From Anaeramoeba flamelloides (Eukaryota > Metamonada > Anaeramoebidae), in NCBI GenBank assembly GCA_027625915.1, contig JANTQA010000044.1, positions 248,001-312,000 of the forward strand: DNA of 64,000 nt. The letters are read 5' to 3'. A model generated the notes under the pieces. That model saw only the letters and a list, made by a program, of their open reading frames with translations. It did not search any database and was not told the DNA's origin. Below, piece by piece: positions 36,903 to 48,685 of this stretch; position 1 is the first letter of the stretch, and every line of letters begins with the position of its first letter. Made by a program: the position numbers and the translations under genes.

Positions 36903-37538
36903 AAAAAATCAAAATAAAGAAAGTGTTAAATTTTTTTACTTCAATTGGATCAACATCATGAGCAATGATAACAAGTTTAGCTTTTTTTCTTTCAACTAAA
37001 GAAGTGACGTGATTAATACCATATTTAACTGTAAGTGGTTTTTTTGATTTAACATTATCACCAATTACTTTCGATTCGGCAACTTTTTGAAGTCTAGTTT
37101 TCTTTTGTTTTTTGGTTTCTGGTGAATATTTTGAAAGTAAAGTAAAGAGTTGGTAAGCAGTGTTTCTCTCAAGAGTGTTTGTAAATTGGTTAATTGCAGG
37201 TGGGACACGGAGTCTTTTCATGAGCACTTTTCTTTGTCTTTGGATTTTGATGTATTTTGGCCATCTCATGACTTGGTAGAGATCCCTGACTGGAACAGAT
37301 TTCTTTTGTTTGGAATAGACCTTGGCGAATTTGTCTACTTTCTTTTGTTTTTTCTTTCCTTTTCTTTTACCTTTTCCTTTTTGTTTTTTTGGTTGGTTTT
37401 TTTTTTGTATTGCTTGTTTACTTTTGCTTGACTATTTTTGGTTTTTTAGAGAGTTGTTGTGTCAGTTAGAATAAAGAAAATACTTTTTAAAAGTGAAAAC
37501 GAGAAGAAAACTTTTTAAAAAAAAAATTATTTTACCAT
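36066..37538 (-). CDS. RPL7A: 60S ribosomal protein eL8 (L7a), three exons
   Basis: Exons 37536-37538 (ATG alone), 36940-37431 and 36066-36521, all phase 0, give 316 residues. It is a structural protein of the large ribosomal subunit that binds kink-turn rRNA. Seen: a Lys/Gln-rich N-terminus, the block [19 protein letters not shown] (human L7a RDLTRFVKWPRYIRLQRQR), [35 protein letters not shown], then [20 protein letters not shown] and KGKARLG of the L7Ae fold. Human L7a is 266 residues; the extra length is mainly a charged C-terminal tail of about 60 residues (Lys/Glu alternation ending KKKSKK). The upstream ATG exon is supported by donor GTAAAA immediately after it, an acceptor TAG directly before the exon 2 frame, and a CTAAC branch-like motif in between. 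Confidence 0.95.
36522..36939 (-). other. Intron 2 of eL8
   Basis: 418 nt with donor GTAAAA and acceptor AAAAG, phase 0 between DPIE and LVVWL. It contains a run of more than 30 A (36868-36900 on plus). Confidence 0.9.
37432..37535 (-). other. Intron 1 of eL8, directly after the start codon
   Basis: 104 nt with donor GTAAAA and acceptor AATAG, with TTCTAACTGAC as a likely branch site. Confidence 0.8.
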
Positions 37539-37993
37539 TATGTAATTAAAATTAGAAGTAAATTTAAAAAAAATGAAATTTCTTTCAAATTTTGAATTTC
37601 ATAAGGTAGATCGGGCTTTAGTTGTAAATAAAAAAGCTGAAGTGAGTTGAGTTTAATGTTTGAATTTAAAATGTCTTATTTGTAAAGGTTAATCCAATTT
37701 CATTGAAAGAAAAGTTTCAATTGTTTTTCCCTGATTTTATATCAGAATATTTTGGGCAAACTTGGATCAGAATTAGAAACAATAAAAAAAGACACATTTT
37801 TTTTGTAACAATACTGAAATATCTTGGTATTTGAATTCTAAACAGGAAAAATATTTACTTCCTTTTTATTTTCAATTTCTCTTTGAGAATTGAGATCGAA
37901 ACTACAAATTACAACCTACTTCTTAGAGAGCTCAATTAATAAAAGAAAAATAGAAAAGGAAGTGAAAATTATTTCCCATTTATAATTCAAATA

Positions 37994-38480
37994 CAGTGAT
38001 TAAAATAATACTTGCCCAAAGATTATGATCCTTGTTTCCAAATATTATCCGTGCTTTTTTTCCTCTTGTACCAAAGCAACATCCAACCTACTACCAAATA
38101 GTATACCTAAGTTAAAATCAATTTTGAAAGTAAAACTCTTGATATTTTAAGTTAATAAATTTAAAATTATGAAATGCAAATTGTTCAAAATTTTCCCTAA
38201 TATTCTCAATTTTTATAAATTTTGGTGTTTTGTTAATGATAAAAATTTTATTTTCCTATAAATTTACTCTGTTTTTTGAGATAAATTTTGCAATTTGATC
38301 CTTGATTTTTCAAATTTCTTTTTAAGTAATAGAACTTTAAGAAATCAATACAATATTTTTTTTAGGGTTTATTATTGGTTTCTTTGATTGGTTAATGTAT
38401 AGGTCTTTTATAACCAAAAAACACGCTTTTTATTTTGAAACACACATTATATTTTTTGACATGCTTTATTTTGACTACAG
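37994..38480 (-). mobile_element. Mariner-like MITE, family 3 copy B
   Basis: 487 bp, inverted relative to copy A, flanked by TA (37992-37993, 38481-38482). Ends CAGTGATTAAAATAATACTT and CTGTAGTCAAAATAAAGCAT (read from the right). Confidence 0.88.
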
Positions 38481-38574
38481 TATGAGTATGGTATTTTTTG
38501 AATTTGTATTAATCATAGGTGGTTGCTATTTTATTTTATATAATTTGAAGAAATCAGATGAATTATTATATAAA

Positions 38575-39260
38575 CTCCCATTCAAAATTTTTAATACAGT
38601 AAAATTCAATTTTTGAAAAAAAAAAGCTATTTAATTAATTTCAAAAAAATGACAAATTAGAACCATTCACTTATTGAAATGTTAACAATTATTTACAAAT
38701 TACAATACTATGAAAACAAAAAAATAAATAAGTATCAATACTAATTAATCAAGAGTGTGTTGGAAATTTTAGGGGATTATCACTAAAAAATGTATTGGCT
38801 TTATTATTTTAAGGGTTAAATAAAACCTCATGTGATCTTTTAAATAGGCAATTTTGAAGTGATTAAAATTGAGAGTTCTGGTTCAAAGAGTATCTAGATA
38901 GATCCAGTTATCAGAAATATTTTAATCTTAATTTGGTTTTCTATAAAAAAAAATTATTGGTAAAGTTGTTTAAATTATTTTCTAATTATTGATAGATCAA
39001 GGTTAAATAACCATCAAATAATTTTATTTGAATTCATCTATTTTAAAGAATGCCACTTTAACATAATCTTGACAGTTTGTAAAATATTTTACTTAACGAA
39101 ACAGATTATAAATAATTCAAAAAATATGACAAGAACAAAAAACTAAAAAATTAAAAACTTGTTCCAATTTGAATGAAATTGTATTATTATGTTTCTTTTA
39201 ACTATTTTAATTGCATCCAATTTTTTTTTTTTTTTGAATTTTAATTTATAACATGAATTA
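38575..39260 (+). repeat. Inverted duplicate flanking the eL8 gene, right arm
   Basis: Aligns in reverse complement with 35150-35720. Together the arms bracket about 2.9 kb that holds the whole eL8 gene and family 3 copy B. Confidence 0.65.
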
Positions 39261-41027
39261 AATTGTTTGTAGTGTGGATTCATTTATTAAATCGGTTTAT
39301 TGTGGATTTATGTGATTTATATTTATTTATTTTTTTTAAAAAAAAGATCCATAAAAATCTTGTTTAAGTAGTAAGTATAATTTGCAGAATTGGAGTCACA
39401 CTATATGCGTATAACTGAATCATTCCAATAATTTCTTTAACTTAAATATATTAATAATTTTTATAAATACAACATCAAATATATACCCTTCTATAATATT
39501 TTTTTATACCAATTAAAAAATGGAAATTCAAAATAATGAAAAAATTGATCAAGAAAAAAAAAAATCTATTATTTCTTGTCTTTAAAGTGTAAAAAATGTT
39601 ATAATTACTTCTTCTTTTAATTTGGTTTTGTTTTTAATTCTTCATGGAAATACTTTTTTTGCAAAATTTACAATGAACAAATTACATTCTATTTTTCAAG
39701 AATTTCCAAAATGGGTTTAAATTCATATTTTTATTGAAATTAACCAATTCCAGTTTTAGTTCAGAAAATATTCTATTTTTTGAATTTTTTCATTAAAAAT
39801 AAATATGATTAGACAAATTTGCTTGATTTTCAAAAATAATTATTTATTACCCATTGAATTACAGTACTCAAAATAATTTAGATTCATTATTTCATTTTTT
39901 TTATAAATTTTTCTTTTTCCTAAGGTTGAATTTTTTGCAGTTTTTTTTGATTTAGGGAATTCACAGTCTTTTGAATCGGTATTCTTCATTTTGTTTTGCT
40001 TTAATAAAATTATTTGATAAAAGAATTTTGGAAGCATAATTATTAATAAATATTTTGTTGAAAAAATAATAAATATGGGAATTGTGGGTTATCTAGTATA
40101 ATAATTTGTTTGTATTCAACTTTATAAGAAGGAAATAAAGAAAAAAAATCATAAAAAAGATCTTTTGGTGAAATTCTTTTTCCTTTATTGATACTAATAA
40201 TTTTATCTGTAAATGTGATCTTTCTTGTTTGGTTATTACAAATGGAAATATTTGTTTAAAAGAACACCTTTTTGGGGTCTGTTTTATTTGGTTTTTCCAA
40301 TGAAAAATTTCAAGTATTACCAGAAAAATATTAAATGATTCAAAAAACAGAATTTAATAAAATCAAAAATTTTAATCAAAAAAAAAATGTTCAAAAAAAT
40401 GGAAAATTTTAAGATTCCACTCTGAATTACTGGTGTTCTTTTCAACAAATAGAGCATTGAACAGTATTTGGGTTTCCAATGTTTCAGTATCACATGACCC
40501 TCAAAAAAAATTTTTTTCGGTTAAGTTGTCAAAATTTCAATTTTAAAAAAATATTAAAAAATTATCTACTAACTAAAATTTATTTTTTAATTTTGACAGT
40601 ATTTATAAAAAAAAACAATCAAACACTTTTCAGGTTTATTTTATAAATTTTTCTTGATAAAAATTTTAAAAGTACTATCCATACTCGATGTTCTTTGGCC
40701 ATTACTTGCAGAACTCGAAGAATATTTATCGATGAAAAGAATCCTAACTTGAGGAAACCTGTTAAAATCTTTTAACTTTAACTTTTTTCTAAAAAGTTTT
40801 TTATTAAAGAAAAACCATTATAGTTTTACAAATTTGAATTTTACCATAAAAAGGGTCTGTGAATTGATATTTCCATCTTACTACGAATTTTATCCCAATT
40901 ATTTCCATTCCTTATTAAATTTCATTCAAGTAGACCAATATACTTTTAAATAATTATTTTAAAAGCATCTAACAAAACTAATAAATTCAAATAAGTGTCG
41001 GAAAATTTTTACTTACTTTTTCATTTA
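39261..41027. other. Gene-free stretch
   Basis: No gene supported. About 40150-40300 resembles 58560-58720 (shared TTATCTGTAAATGTGATCTT-like and CTTGTTTGGT blocks), another dispersed diverged repeat. The minus ORF at 39840-40037 is Lys-rich and unrecognised. Confidence 0.4.
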
Positions 41028-41504
41028 CAGAGGTCAAAATAAAGCCTGTAAAATATTTAATCCTATATTCAAAATAAAAAGCGTGTTTTTTTTGTTATAG
41101 AAGACCTATACATCAGCCAATCAAAGAAACCAATAATAAACCCGAAATAAATATGTTATTGGTTTCTTATAGTTCTATTGTTTAAAAAGAAATTCTAAAA
41201 ATGTGGGATCAAAATTGAAAATTTATCTCAAAAATCGAGTTAATTTTTGATAATATTTTTTAATCATCAAAAAAACAAAAATCTTCAAAAAATTGAGAAT
41301 ATTACGGAAAATTTTCAACTATTTGCAGGAATAATTTAAATTTTGCTGAAAATATCCAGACCTTTACTTCCAAAATTGATTTGAACCTATGTCTATTATT
41401 GGGTAATTAGTTGGATGTTTCCTTGAAACAAGAAGAAAAAAAAACAAGGATTATATTTTGAAACAGGGATTATTGTTGTTTTGTACACAATATTTTGATC
41501 ACTT
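41028..41504 (+). mobile_element. Mariner-like MITE, family 3 copy C
   Basis: 477 bp, same orientation as copy A, with left end CAGAGGTCAAAATAAAGCCT after TA. The right end reads ATTTTGATCACTTTA, with one change from the expected CACTGTA. Confidence 0.82.
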
Positions 41505-42482
41505 TATACAAATTTTTAGACACAGGTATTGAAAAAAACATTTTTGTTGGTTTAAATTTTAGAGTCTTTGTAAAATTGGTTGATCTTCAAAATAGTCTTT
41601 CTCAGTGAACTATTTTAAAAGTTGAGACAAAAAGATTTTTGAAAATTGAAATTAAGGATAAAATTTTTTATTCTTTATTCGAATAAATCAGTATCATAAA
41701 AAAATCAAAGTTAATTTAATTGTTGCCTTATTGGTGTTCAGAATTTCATTCTTGAATTTTATCATGAAAATGTTTTTCAATAATTTCTCTCAAACCCAAA
41801 AAATTAAAAAATATTGCCTTTCCTTATGTTGACATTTCTATTTTAACATTCTTAATGATGAAAGCAATACATTCGAATAACTGTAACAATTAAAATATGG
41901 ATAGTCCTTAAAACTGGTAGAAACAGTTTTTTGCTTTTTTTGGAATTTTGTTTGATTCTCTTTAAAGAAAAAAAAAAGGTTAAAAAAACCTTCCTTCCTG
42001 AAAATATATTGTGTAAAGGAAGAATATACAATGACAAAAGAAATTAATTTTTTTCCAATAAAAAAACCCTTCTCACAGATTAAATAAAGAGTATATTCCC
42101 ATTTTCCAAACAATTTTTTTTTTACAAGAAAATTTAATTTTAACTGAAATTGAAAAATCACAATTAATTTTTTTCAAAGTGAAAAAAGGATTAAACACTT
42201 CAAAACTTCAATACCAAACAAATGAAGACAATTTTTTTTTGTCAAATCGTTACCAAACAAAAAAATACAAATCCTAAAGATAATAACAAAAACACTTAGT
42301 GAGTGATACTATCTTCAAATCTATAGTCTTTGAGATCTTTTTTTCTTTGCTTTCCTAAAATTAAATTAATAAAAAGCCTAACGTCGAAATTATTTTTTCC
42401 CAATTCTTTCAATTTTTATAAAATTCGAATTTAAAGAAAAAAACAAACCTTTCACAACAAAAACAATTTATATTAGAGAAAA
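41505..42482. other. Upstream region of the ABHD17-like gene, no gene
   Basis: No supported gene. Two overlapping reverse ORFs (41838-42161) are Phe/Leu/Lys-rich and unrecognised. The stretch just before the start codon is A-rich. Confidence 0.4.
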
Positions 42483-45229
42483 ATGGGCACAATCATTAGT
42501 AAATTAGTCTTTCAGCCTCCAGAAAAAGTAAAACTTGTTGTTGGAGAGAATTTGTTTTGGACAAAAACAAAAAAAAATCACAAAATCCCGATTTTAAAAT
42601 TTACACCAGATGATCGTTATGAAGAGGATTATAAGATGGAAAAAATTAAGTATTTTGGATCGTCAAGCAACGAAAGTCTTGAAACTGAGTTGAGTAACGA
42701 CGAATGGTCTTTCACGCCTGAAGAAGAAAAGGATAACGGAAGAAACAACAAAACCAAAAGGGAACTTGAAAACAGTGAAGACATTGATCAGACTCGATTC
42801 AAAAACAAAGATCCAAACAAAAGCAAAATGTCATCACTTACACTCGGCAATTGCCCACAGATAAGTAAATAGTTTCTTTTTTTTGTTTAACAATCTTTCT
42901 TCTTTTGTGATTTGTCAATTTTTTTTTTTTTTTGGCAACCTCTTCGTTCCCAAAAAAATCGCAACCAATTTACAATTAAAGATCAATTTGAACGGATCGA
43001 ATAAATTAATCTTTTTAGGAGACAAAACACATAAAAAACAATTTTTTTGATATTGAACCGGTATTTAAAATTTAACGACTATGTTGCCAATTCTTCAATT
43101 CTTCTTAAAATCTTTTTGATTCAATCTCATTTCGAATTGTGAAGTTAGTCTCATCAAAATACTCTCCAATTAGGATCAAAAAAACATTTTATGTTTATTT
43201 TTTTAATGAAAAATTCAGAAGAAATTTTTTTTTAGATAGGTAAGCTAGAAAACCCTTATTAAGGTTGACAATCCCTAAAACTGGAAAAAAGATTATCTTG
43301 TATTAGGTGTAAGATCATGTTAATTTTGCTTCTTAGCTTATCGATCTTCAACTTCATATTAATTTTAATAGTGGTTGAAAATGAAATTTATTATTTATTA
43401 TTAAATACCTGTTAAGGTTTACAATCCCTGAAAAAGGGAAAAAATATTATCTTGTATTAGGTGCAAAGCCATGGTATTTTGGTTCTTAGATGATCGATCT
43501 TTGACTTGGTATTAATTCTAATAGTCATTAAAAAAGGCACTTTAATTTTTTTTTCTTTCCAAATCCTAATTTATGAGTGTCAGACTAATAGATCGAAAGG
43601 AATTTAAAAAAAATTGTCATTTTTTGGTTATAAATTGAAATATTCATTTCCCTTTTACTCAATCACCGAAAAAAAAAAATAAAATTTTTTAAAACCGAAC
43701 CCAAATAAAAAATTCCATTCATAACCAAAAAATGACAATTTTTTTTAAATTCCTTTCGATCTATTAGTCTGACACTCATAAATTAGGATTTGGAAAGAAA
43801 AAAAAATTAAAGTGCCTTTTTTAATGACTATTAGAATTAATATCAAGTCAAAGATCGATCATCTAAGAACCAAAATACCATGGCACCCCACAGATAATAC
43901 AAGATAATCTTTTTTCCAGTTTCAGGGATTGTAAACCTTAAGGAAGGTGAGAATAAAAAAGAAAAACCCATTTTTCAATCTTAAAAAATGACCATCATTT
44001 CAAAAACACTCTCAATAAACAACCACAACTTTAAAAGATCGCATTGTCTATGAGTTTTGGCCATTGAGTTAATCTGTTTTTTCCATTAGCTTTACAAATC
44101 ATAACAATTCTTACAAAGGAATTATGAATTTTTGTTTCTCTTAGTTTTTTAGTTTTGTGTTGATTCTTTTCGTTTTTTCTTAAATTGAAGTTCCTAACAA
44201 TGCTTTTCAGGGAGAAAGTATTTACACTTTTTGATTTTTGAACAGAATCTCCATTACAAAATACCCAAAGCATTTGGTTTATTTTTGTGTGAAAATTTTT
44301 TTGTTTGTATTATTTCTCTGAAAACCAATTTTAAGTTTCAAGACAAATTGGATCCCCGTTATTTATGAAAAAGGTTTTGGGGGATTTTGCAACAATGATC
44401 TCAATGAAAACAAGATTTAGAAAATTTAGAAAGTTTTTTTAAATTTAAAAGTAAAAATTTTTTTTGTTTATTTGAGAAAAAATTGATCTTTCTTTTTGGA
44501 AATAAGGATTTTGGTGGATTCCTTACAATTACAAATACTTTGCCAGACTTTTATCAAGTTTTAACCGAACCAGAAAATAACAAAGAATAATTCAATTTTT
44601 TTTCATTTTTCGAAATCTTAGTACAGACAAAGTTAGCCAAAATATTTCATTTTTTCCTTCATAGACCTCACCGAATAGATATTTGTGAGAATTACCAACC
44701 ACCAAACCCTCTTTCAAACACATAATACTTTGAATTCCAATTGCAAATGTAGTCTTTAAATGTGATAAAAATTCATCTGAATACCTTTTTTTTCAATTCT
44801 TTAGAATTCCTTTCATTGAGGGTTCTTAGTTCACCCACGAGAGAACAACCTTTACAATATAAAAAAGATCAAACAAATATATAGTTATCACAAATTACAA
44901 TCTATTTCTTGAAATCTTTTTTTTTAAAACACAAGTGTAAATATGGAATGTTGTAAACAAAAGAAAAGATAAAATTAATTACCATTTATTATTTAAATCC
45001 CAATATGAAACATATTTGTTGAACTCTACAATTCTAAAATCTAAAATGGGAAAAATATTCTTTGACCAAAAACAAAAAAAAAATTCAATTTATTTCATTT
45101 TGCTAATTCATAATTTTTCTCTCTTAAAAAAATGAATTGTTTTTATTAAAAATTAATTAGCCGATCAAAAACAATTAGAACCAAAAAAAGCAGAAGAAGA
45201 AAAAGAAGAAGAAGAAGAGAAAGAAGAGA

Positions 45230-45260
<31 letters not shown>

Positions 45261-46548
45261 AGAAAATAAAGAGAAAGAAAAAAAAAAAGAAGAATATGAT
45301 GAGATAATCAGCGAAAAAATTCAAACCCGAAAAAGGTTAACTATTATATTTGCACACGGAAATGGAGAATCGATCTCACAATTAGATCAGTATGCGATCC
45401 GTGTTGCCAAAAAAACAAATTCCAATATTTATTTATTTGAGTACCCAGGTTTCCCACAAACCGAAGGCAAGGTGGGAGAAAAAAATTGTTACCGGAGCGC
45501 AGAAGCAGTTTATAATTGGGTTACCAAAAAAAAAAAGGTACCGGCGGAAGAGATCATATGGTTTGGCCATAGCCTAGGCACAGCCGTTGTACTTGAAATG
45601 GCGACCAAGTACCCCTGTGGCGGAATATTTTTAATGTCCCCAATACTTTCAGTTTTTAGGGTCGCTATGAATTTAATGTGCAATTTGCCATTAGACAAAT
45701 TTGTGAATGTTAAAAAGGCACCAAAGGTGAATTTCCCCGTGATGGTCATCCATGGTACAAATGACACAATCGTGCCAATCGAACATGGTAAAAAACTGTA
45801 TAGTTTATTCCCGAGGAAATTTGATTGTATATGGATCCAAAACGCAGGGCACAACAATATTGAAACTCATCATAGAACAAAATTTTATAATGAATTAAAT
45901 CGCTTTATTGATTATATTATTTCTCAAATCCCAAACAAGAATAACGTAAAGCTTTTCAAAAGAATTAGAAAATTAAAAAAATTTTCTACTATTAATTTTA
46001 AGGTTCGTTCACGTAAATGCCGCCGTTCCAATTCCAATTCCAATTCCAATTCGAATTCCGATTCCGATTCCGATTCCGATTCCGATTCCGATTCCGATTC
46101 CGATTCGAATTACGGTTCTGATTCTGTTTTAAATTCAATTTTAAACCCGCGCTCAAATTTGGATTCGGATTCAAATTCTGATCGCTTTTCTGTACTTGAT
46201 CATAACGTTAAATCTAAAAGCAGCAAAAGTAGGAGTCTGAATCGGAGTAAAAGCGATAATGAGATCTCAAGTTCAAAATCTATTGAATTTTCAAGTACAA
46301 CCTCAGTTTACAGTTCTGGGCGCACAACCACTTCGAACTGCTTTAAGGAATTAATCTCATCAAGTTTTAGTCCTAGCCCCAGTTCCAGCCCCAGTTATAA
46401 TTATATTACAAACTCAGATTGGTCAACATCTTCTAATTCGGAAAATATCAAGAATACAAAACAAAAAAAAGTCAAAAAGAGAAATTCACTAAAAAAATGG
46501 AAGAAAAAAAAATTTAAATCTAAAAAAAAATCTAAATCTAAAAAATAA
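42483..46548 (+). CDS. ABHD17: ABHD17-like serine hydrolase with charged extensions (two exons)
   Basis: Exons 42483-42864 and 45161-46548 join in phase 1 to 589 residues. ABHD17 enzymes are membrane-anchored depalmitoylases. Seen: MGTIIS at the N-terminus fits an N-myristoylation signal (Gly2, Ser6), followed by KLVFQPPEK, the counterpart of the KLAFLPPEP motif of ABHD17. A Glu/Lys-rich insert (about residues 133-180) follows. The fold starts at RLTIIFAHGNGES; catalytic triad candidates are Ser265 in GHSLG, Asp329 in HGTNDTIV and His358 in NAGHNNIE, with YPGFPQTEGKVGEKN in between as in the family. After about residue 385 there is a disordered tail with an Asn-Ser/Asp-Ser run (about 416-443), Ser-rich stretches and a Lys-rich end. 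Typical ABHD17 proteins are about 300 residues, so the insert and tail are lineage-specific. Protein depalmitoylation is inferred from family. Confidence 0.9.
43085..44775 (+). repeat. Diverged segmental duplicate, copy 2 (partner at 8070-9250)
   Basis: Collinear with 8070-9250 and interrupted by the palindrome insertion. It ends near a shared AATGTAGTCTTTAAATG-like block. It lies wholly inside the ABHD17 intron. Confidence 0.65.
43412..43941. repeat. 530-bp near-perfect palindrome
   Basis: Arms of about 220 nt, for example TCAGACTAATAGATCGAAAG and its exact complement, around a loop of about 90 nt. The inner 140 bases of the arms differ at only a few positions. Ends TTAAGGTTTACAATCCCTGA. 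A diverged extra copy of the left arm lies at 43257-43372 and a relic at 3172-3305. No transposase and no clear target duplication; probably a fold-back element. Confidence 0.85.
46024..46105 (+). repeat. Hexanucleotide repeat encoding Ser-Asn/Ser-Asp
   Basis: Tandem TCCAAT then TCCGAT units inside the ABHD17-like ORF, giving an alternating Asn-Ser then Asp-Ser run of about 28 residues. Confidence 0.9.
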
Positions 46549-48159
46549 TAAAAATATAAAATAATAATAAAACCCAAAAAAAAAAAATAATATATTATTA
46601 AAATTACAACAAGTAATCTTACAAAACGGAATTTTATATTTAAACATTCACAAATTAATTATGATATCATTTTTTATTCTTAAATTTTTTAAACAAAGTT
46701 TTTTAATAAAAAAACTAAAAAAAAAAATTATCAAAAAATGATTAGAAAGTTAATTGTTTAATATTATAATTCATTATTTTAATAAAAATTATTTTTTATT
46801 GTTGTATAAAATAAAATAGAAAATAGTTTATAAACTTGTTATCTTTGCCGATGATATTAATTAAAATAATAATTTAAAAAATAAATAATATTAGTCACTA
46901 TAACTCTTTAAAACTATTTCTAAAAACTAATTTTTTAAATAATAAAAATGTTTAATACTTTATAAATTTTTTACTTGCTTTTTTTTGATTTTTTTATTTT
47001 TTTTTTTTTGATAATTTTCAAGAACAGAGAATTTTAATGTATTTTTGATGTTGTATAAGAAAATAAACTAAACTGTTTTTAAAACAAAAGTGCACAGCTC
47101 TCAAATCATTAATACCATTACATTTGATTGTAAATAAGATAATTACTTATGATTTTCATTTTAATTATTCATTTTTCCATTTTTTGTTTTTTTATGTATT
47201 TATCGAGATTGAACCGTTGAAAAATGAAAAAAACAAGGTAAGAAGAAATTAATTTAGAAAAAAACCCACGAGTATAAAAAGAAACAGTTTAAGTTTGATT
47301 TCGAATGAGTTAGATATAGGATTTTGAAATACCATCATTGGGTTGATGTATGGAACAAAGAAAAAATAAAATAAAATAAAAAAAACAATTCTTACAAAAT
47401 ACCCAGAAGAATTGCAGGTTTATATTGAAAATGAGACTTTAAAGAACAAAAGTTAGACGTCTAAAGAGTTAGCAATAGAAAGTAAAGACCCCCCCCCGCC
47501 CCCCAATTCATCTTGTTCGAAAGTTTTTATTGATTTTATAATTATTTCTCTCTAGACAATTTTCAAAACGGGATTTCTCATTTTAAATAAAAGGACACTT
47601 CATTATTTAAAAAAAATAATTTTGATTGTTATTGGTTTGTTATAATAATTTCTAAATATTCAATTGAGTGTTTTTTTTATTTTTGAAAGAATTTCTTATA
47701 TTTTAGAATGATACTACAATTAATTTGATTTAATTATGAATAATTCATAAAATTTTATATAGCCTTTTATTTGAAAAAGATTTTAGTTTCCAGTCAAAGG
47801 TGCCCAACATATTTTATTCAAATATCAACTATGCTTTATAAATTAAATTGAAAAATAATTTTAAAAGTAGAATAATAAACATCTTAGAACATTAGGAGTC
47901 TATATGGAAGAAAATCTAATCGAACAATATATTTTTTTAAAAATATCAAAACCCAAATTCTTAGGTTATTATTGAGAAAAATAGTTCTTCCTTTTGAACT
48001 TCAATTAAAATCAAATACAATTTTCAATTGAAAGAAATAATTTTACTCGAAAATCTTCTTTTTCATTTCAGTAACAATAAAATAACCAATTTTTTACCAA
48101 GAAACTATCTGTCCTATAACAAAAAAATAATTTACATATGAATGAGGGATATGTTAAAA

Positions 48160-48195
<36 letters not shown>

Positions 48196-48487
48196 TGATT
48201 TCAATTTTGAAATTTTCAAAATATATTTCTTTTAAATATCAACTCAAACCCTTTAAACATAGCAATACACCATACAACCTTGTTCCTTTGACTGAAAAAG
48301 GGTTTAAATTTGAAATTATTTCAAGTTTCAACAAATAATCTTTTCTCACATCTATCAAAGATAATCCAAAAAAATAACTAAAAAAAATACACATTTTAGA
48401 TTTTTTAATTTTAAAAAAAATAGCCAACAAAAAAACTTGAAGAACATTATTAATGTGTCTCAACTATTACTATTATAAAATAAATTA
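46549..48487. other. Intergenic with a C-tract and repeat R8
   Basis: No supported gene. 47489-47504 is a run of nine C, one G and six C, exceptional in this A/T-rich sequence. 47900-48345 holds a minus-oriented R8 copy. A poly-A run lies at 48170-48195. Confidence 0.5.
47900..48345 (-). repeat. Dispersed repeat R8, copy 2
   Basis: The reverse complement carries the same ordered blocks as 28320-28700 and is closest to 59290-59665 (ATTATTGAGAAAAATA, TCAAACCCTTTAAACAT). Confidence 0.6.
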
Positions 48488-48685
48488 CAGTCAGTTTCAC
48501 TTTTAAGGCACAAACTTTCAACGAAATTTAAGGCACAAAAAAAATTTCAAATTAAAGCACAAAATTCAAATTCTAGTAAAAATAAATTGTAAAATAAAAA
48601 ATTCCAAATTTTGTGCCTTAATTTTAGATTTTTTTTGTGCTTTAAATTTCGTTGAAAGTTTGTGCCTTAAAAGTGAAACTGACTG
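48488..48685. mobile_element. Mariner-like fold-back MITE, family 2 copy 4
   Basis: 198 bp, nearly perfect arms (CAGTCAGTTTCACTTTTAAG at both ends), flanked by TA (48486-48487, 48686-48687). Confidence 0.93.

Larger units (their letters stand above)
42865..45160 (+). other. Intron 1 (2.3 kb) of the ABHD17-like gene
   Basis: Donor GTAAAT and acceptor AATTAG; the phase-1 junction rebuilds a Thr codon and continues the acidic insert. It holds a segmental duplicate (43085-44775) and a long palindrome (43412-43941). Confidence 0.85.

Noticed and set aside
41838-42161. Two overlapping reverse ORFs upstream of the ABHD17-like gene
   Set aside because: Phe/Leu/Lys-rich low complexity and no family resemblance.
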